Source: an uncultured Spirochaetota bacterium (GTDB lineage: Bacteria; Spirochaetota; Spirochaetia; JAFGXN01). From it: DNA of 33,689 nucleotides. The stretch covers positions 1 to 33,689 of the forward strand of contig CALXOJ010000014.1 in the NCBI GenBank assembly GCA_944390005.1, in the 5' to 3' direction. Under the pieces are notes generated by a model that was not told the DNA's origin, did not search any database, and saw only the letters and a list, made by a program, of their open reading frames with translations. Below, in pieces: positions 32,084-33,689 of the stretch. Made by a program: the position numbers and the translations under genes. Each line of letters opens with the position of its first letter. The first letter of the stretch is position 1.

Positions 32084-33689
32084 GAAACCTTTTTTTTTAA
32101 AGGCGATTGTTTTGCTTCTGTTTTTCAGCTTTCCGGCAGCCGCGCAGGAAACTCTTCCGAGTGATAAAACGATAGTCGAAACGCAGTCGGACGACGTACC
32201 GGCGGAAACGGCTGAAACAACAGACGGACAGCCGGCTGCCGCCGGAGATTCGGAAAAGACCGCTCCTGCAGCCGCGGCGTCTTCTTCGGCCGCTGCCGCC
32301 TCTCAAAGCACGGCGCAAAGTCGGGAACCCGATTATGAAGAAATTTTTCGCTGGGGAATGGATGATCAGATTCTTTCGACATTAAAAACGCTGACTGAAG
32401 AAAAAAAGACCGTCCCAGCGGAGTTAATTGACCGACTGTATGCCGAAACGCTCTCGGAGAGCGTAAAAGCTGCCTGTCTCGATTATTGGCGGGAGACAAG
32501 AAACGCGCTTCACTATGATGTGGTTTTAGATAAATGGAGCGAGTTGCCGCAGCGAACGACCGCGTTGCAAAGCGCTTCTTTAAAGTATCTGTTTGCGTTT
32601 TTGCCGGAAAAACAGGATGAAAAAACCGTCGGCGTTCTAAGCGATGTGCTTCGTTATGCCGATTTTAAGGTGCAGTCGGAGTTGATGGATCTGATTGCCG
32701 AAAAGGGGATGACAGTATTTGAACCGGTTTTAACAGTACTCGGGCAAACAAGCGAAGATCGGCCCGCTTTGCAGGCGGCGGTTTTGAAAACTCTCGGAAA
32801 ATTAAAGACGCCGGACGCATTTGAAACGTTGAAGGCTCGGTTGGCCGATCCCGATGCATCTACCGATATTCGTATGGCGGCTGCCGAAGGGTTGGGCGGT
32901 TACGGTACGCCTGAGGCTTTTTTGGCGTTGGAGCCGTTTATGAGCGAATCCAACATTTATTTGAGGTTGAGAGTTTTTCAGGCGCTGCTGTCGACCGACA
33001 ATCCGAACCTCTCTCATGTCATTGAACAGGGAGGAAAAGATGCCTATTGGCAAATCCGACGCGATGTTTTTCGTTTTATCGGAGATCACAATTTGACCGA
33101 ATACGCGCCGATGCTGTTGTTTAAGGCGAAAAACGAACCGGAACGCACTGTCCGCGATACCGTTTTGCGGGAATTGGGGAAGATGAAGACGGCGGAAGCG
33201 CGTTCTTATTTACAGGAAACGGTTCGTAACGATAAAAATTCCATGCCGACGCGGAAAATCGCTTTCGATGCGCTTGCCGGATTTCAGTACGCTTCTCAAA
33301 TTCCGTTTTTGATGGATTTGTGGAGCCGCTATAAGGAAAAACCTTCCGGTACCATTGCCGAGCACATGGCGATGAGACTTTCCGTCACCAAAGAGGCCGG
33401 ATTAGATGTCATGTATGAACTGTTTTTTCTTTCTCCGGTCGGATTGTTTAAGGTGTATGCAATTCGAGGAATTGCTTTGAACGGGTCCTCTTCGTGCCGC
33501 GCCGAGATCGAAAAACTGCAGCAGAGTGACCGCAACGATTTGTTGGCGCGGGAAGCGCGGAAGATCGATTACGGAGCTTCGACGACAGAAACTCCGTCAG
33601 CAGAAGTTCCGTCAGCAGAAACTCCGACAGCAGAAACTCCGACAGCAGAAACTCCGACAGCAGAAACTCCGACAGCAGAAACTCCGACA
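32076..33689 (+). CDS. Secreted HEAT-repeat protein with C-terminal AETPT repeats, 3' partial
   Basis: The frame is open from the GTG at 32076 to the right edge (538 codons, no stop). The start is supported by aggag eight bases upstream and a signal peptide (KPFFLKAIVLLLFFSFPAAAQ). An Ala/Ser/Thr/Glu-rich linker follows (to about residue 85). Then come repeated helix pairs of HEAT type, for example LQAAVLKTLGKLKTPDAFETL, IRMAAAEGLGGYGTPEAFLAL, LRLRVFQALLSTDNP and VRDTVLRELGKMKTAEA. These form an alpha-solenoid used for protein binding. The visible end is a Thr/Pro/Glu/Ala pentapeptide repeat, probably a flexible spacer in the periplasm or at the surface. It overlaps murJ by eight bases and closes the visible operon. 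The specific function is unknown; an envelope-biogenesis role is inferred only from its neighbours. Confidence 0.85.
   Translation, partial: MTKKPFFLKAIVLLLFFSFPAAAQETLPSDKTIVETQSDDVPAETAETTDGQPAAAGDSEKTAPAAAASSSAAAASQSTAQSREPDYEEIFRWGMDDQILSTLKTLTEEKKTVPAELIDRLYAETLSESVKAACLDYWRETRNALHYDVVLDKWSELPQRTTALQSASLKYLFAFLPEKQDEKTVGVLSDVLRYADFKVQSELMDLIAEKGMTVFEPVLTVLGQTSEDRPALQAAVLKTLGKLKTPDAFETLKARLADPDASTDIRMAAAEGLGGYGTPEAFLALEPFMSESNIYLRLRVFQALLSTDNPNLSHVIEQGGKDAYWQIRRDVFRFIGDHNLTEYAPMLLFKAKNEPERTVRDTVLRELGKMKTAEARSYLQETVRNDKNSMPTRKIAFDALAGFQYASQIPFLMDLWSRYKEKPSGTIAEHMAMRLSVTKEAGLDVMYELFFLSPVGLFKVYAIRGIALNGSSSCRAEIEKLQQSDRNDLLAREARKIDYGASTTETPSAEVPSAETPTAETPTAETPTAETPTAETPT
33585..33689 (+). repeat. 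15-bp in-frame tandem repeat (7 units) encoding AETPT
   Basis: Seven consecutive 15-base units (consensus gcagaaactccgaca) end exactly at the right edge. The first two vary (aca at the start, tca ends, gtt for act) and the last five are identical. They encode A-E-T-P-T pentapeptides at the end of the HEAT-repeat gene. The true number is unknown because the repeat runs off the window. Confidence 0.95.

Overview
This is a gene-dense, protein-coding stretch of a bacterial chromosome with moderate GC content. It most resembles a Treponema-like spirochaete (Spirochaetota). The main reasons are the order rimP-nusA-infB-rbfA-truB-ribF-rpsO-pnp, which I recall from Treponema, the long spirochaete/chlamydia-type serine hydroxymethyltransferase, and a double-membrane gene set (TolC-type channel, RND pump, LptF/LptG-type permeases, MurJ). 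The taxonomic call is inference; no rRNA or tRNA gene is visible. Both ends of the window lie inside short in-frame tandem repeats (18 bp at the left, 15 bp at the right), so it may be a complete assembly contig that broke at repeats.

Layout, left to right. (1) 1-2730: a TPR protein cut at its 5' end, then the YchF ATPase, closed by a strong terminator. (2) 2736-6705: a minus-strand SDR-type oxidoreductase with an unusual C-terminal zinc-finger-like extension, divergent from a short RecQ-type helicase that overlaps a secreted protein with YD-like repeats. (3) 6708-8678, minus strand: a monomeric B12-dependent (class II) ribonucleotide reductase, with a good promoter and an inverted repeat at its start site. 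(4) 8871-16042: a MarR-type regulator, a 19-bp palindrome, and a tripartite RND efflux operon (TolC-like channel, lipoprotein adaptor, RND pump). The operon ends with a small PG0541-like protein and an OmpR-type regulator whose receiver domain has lost its phosphorylation residues. (5) 16043-17716: glyA behind a highly structured 165-bp leader containing a small ORF with a strong Shine-Dalgarno and an intrinsic-terminator-like hairpin directly before glyA. (6) 17713-33689: a consensus promoter followed at once by a terminator hairpin, then a tightly packed run of 14 same-strand genes: rimP, nusA, infB, rbfA, truB, ribF, rpsO, pnp, dut, two LptF/LptG-family permeases, tgt, murJ and a HEAT-repeat protein cut at the right edge.

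How the parts work together. The large right-hand operon joins transcription elongation/termination, translation initiation, 30S maturation, tRNA modification and RNA decay to envelope biogenesis. The hairpin just downstream of its promoter suggests transcription attenuation, which would fit NusA autoregulation. The efflux block looks like a self-contained regulated module: a MarR repressor, its likely operator, the pump, and two small regulatory-looking proteins at the end.

I see no CRISPR array, prophage, insertion sequence or toxin-antitoxin pair. No stretch longer than 300 bases lacks a gene. The best candidates for new biology are the glyA leader, the promoter-terminator pair before rimP, the pump-linked PG0541-like/degenerate-receiver pair, the oxidoreductase with a zinc-finger tail and the NusA with a C-terminal zinc ribbon.
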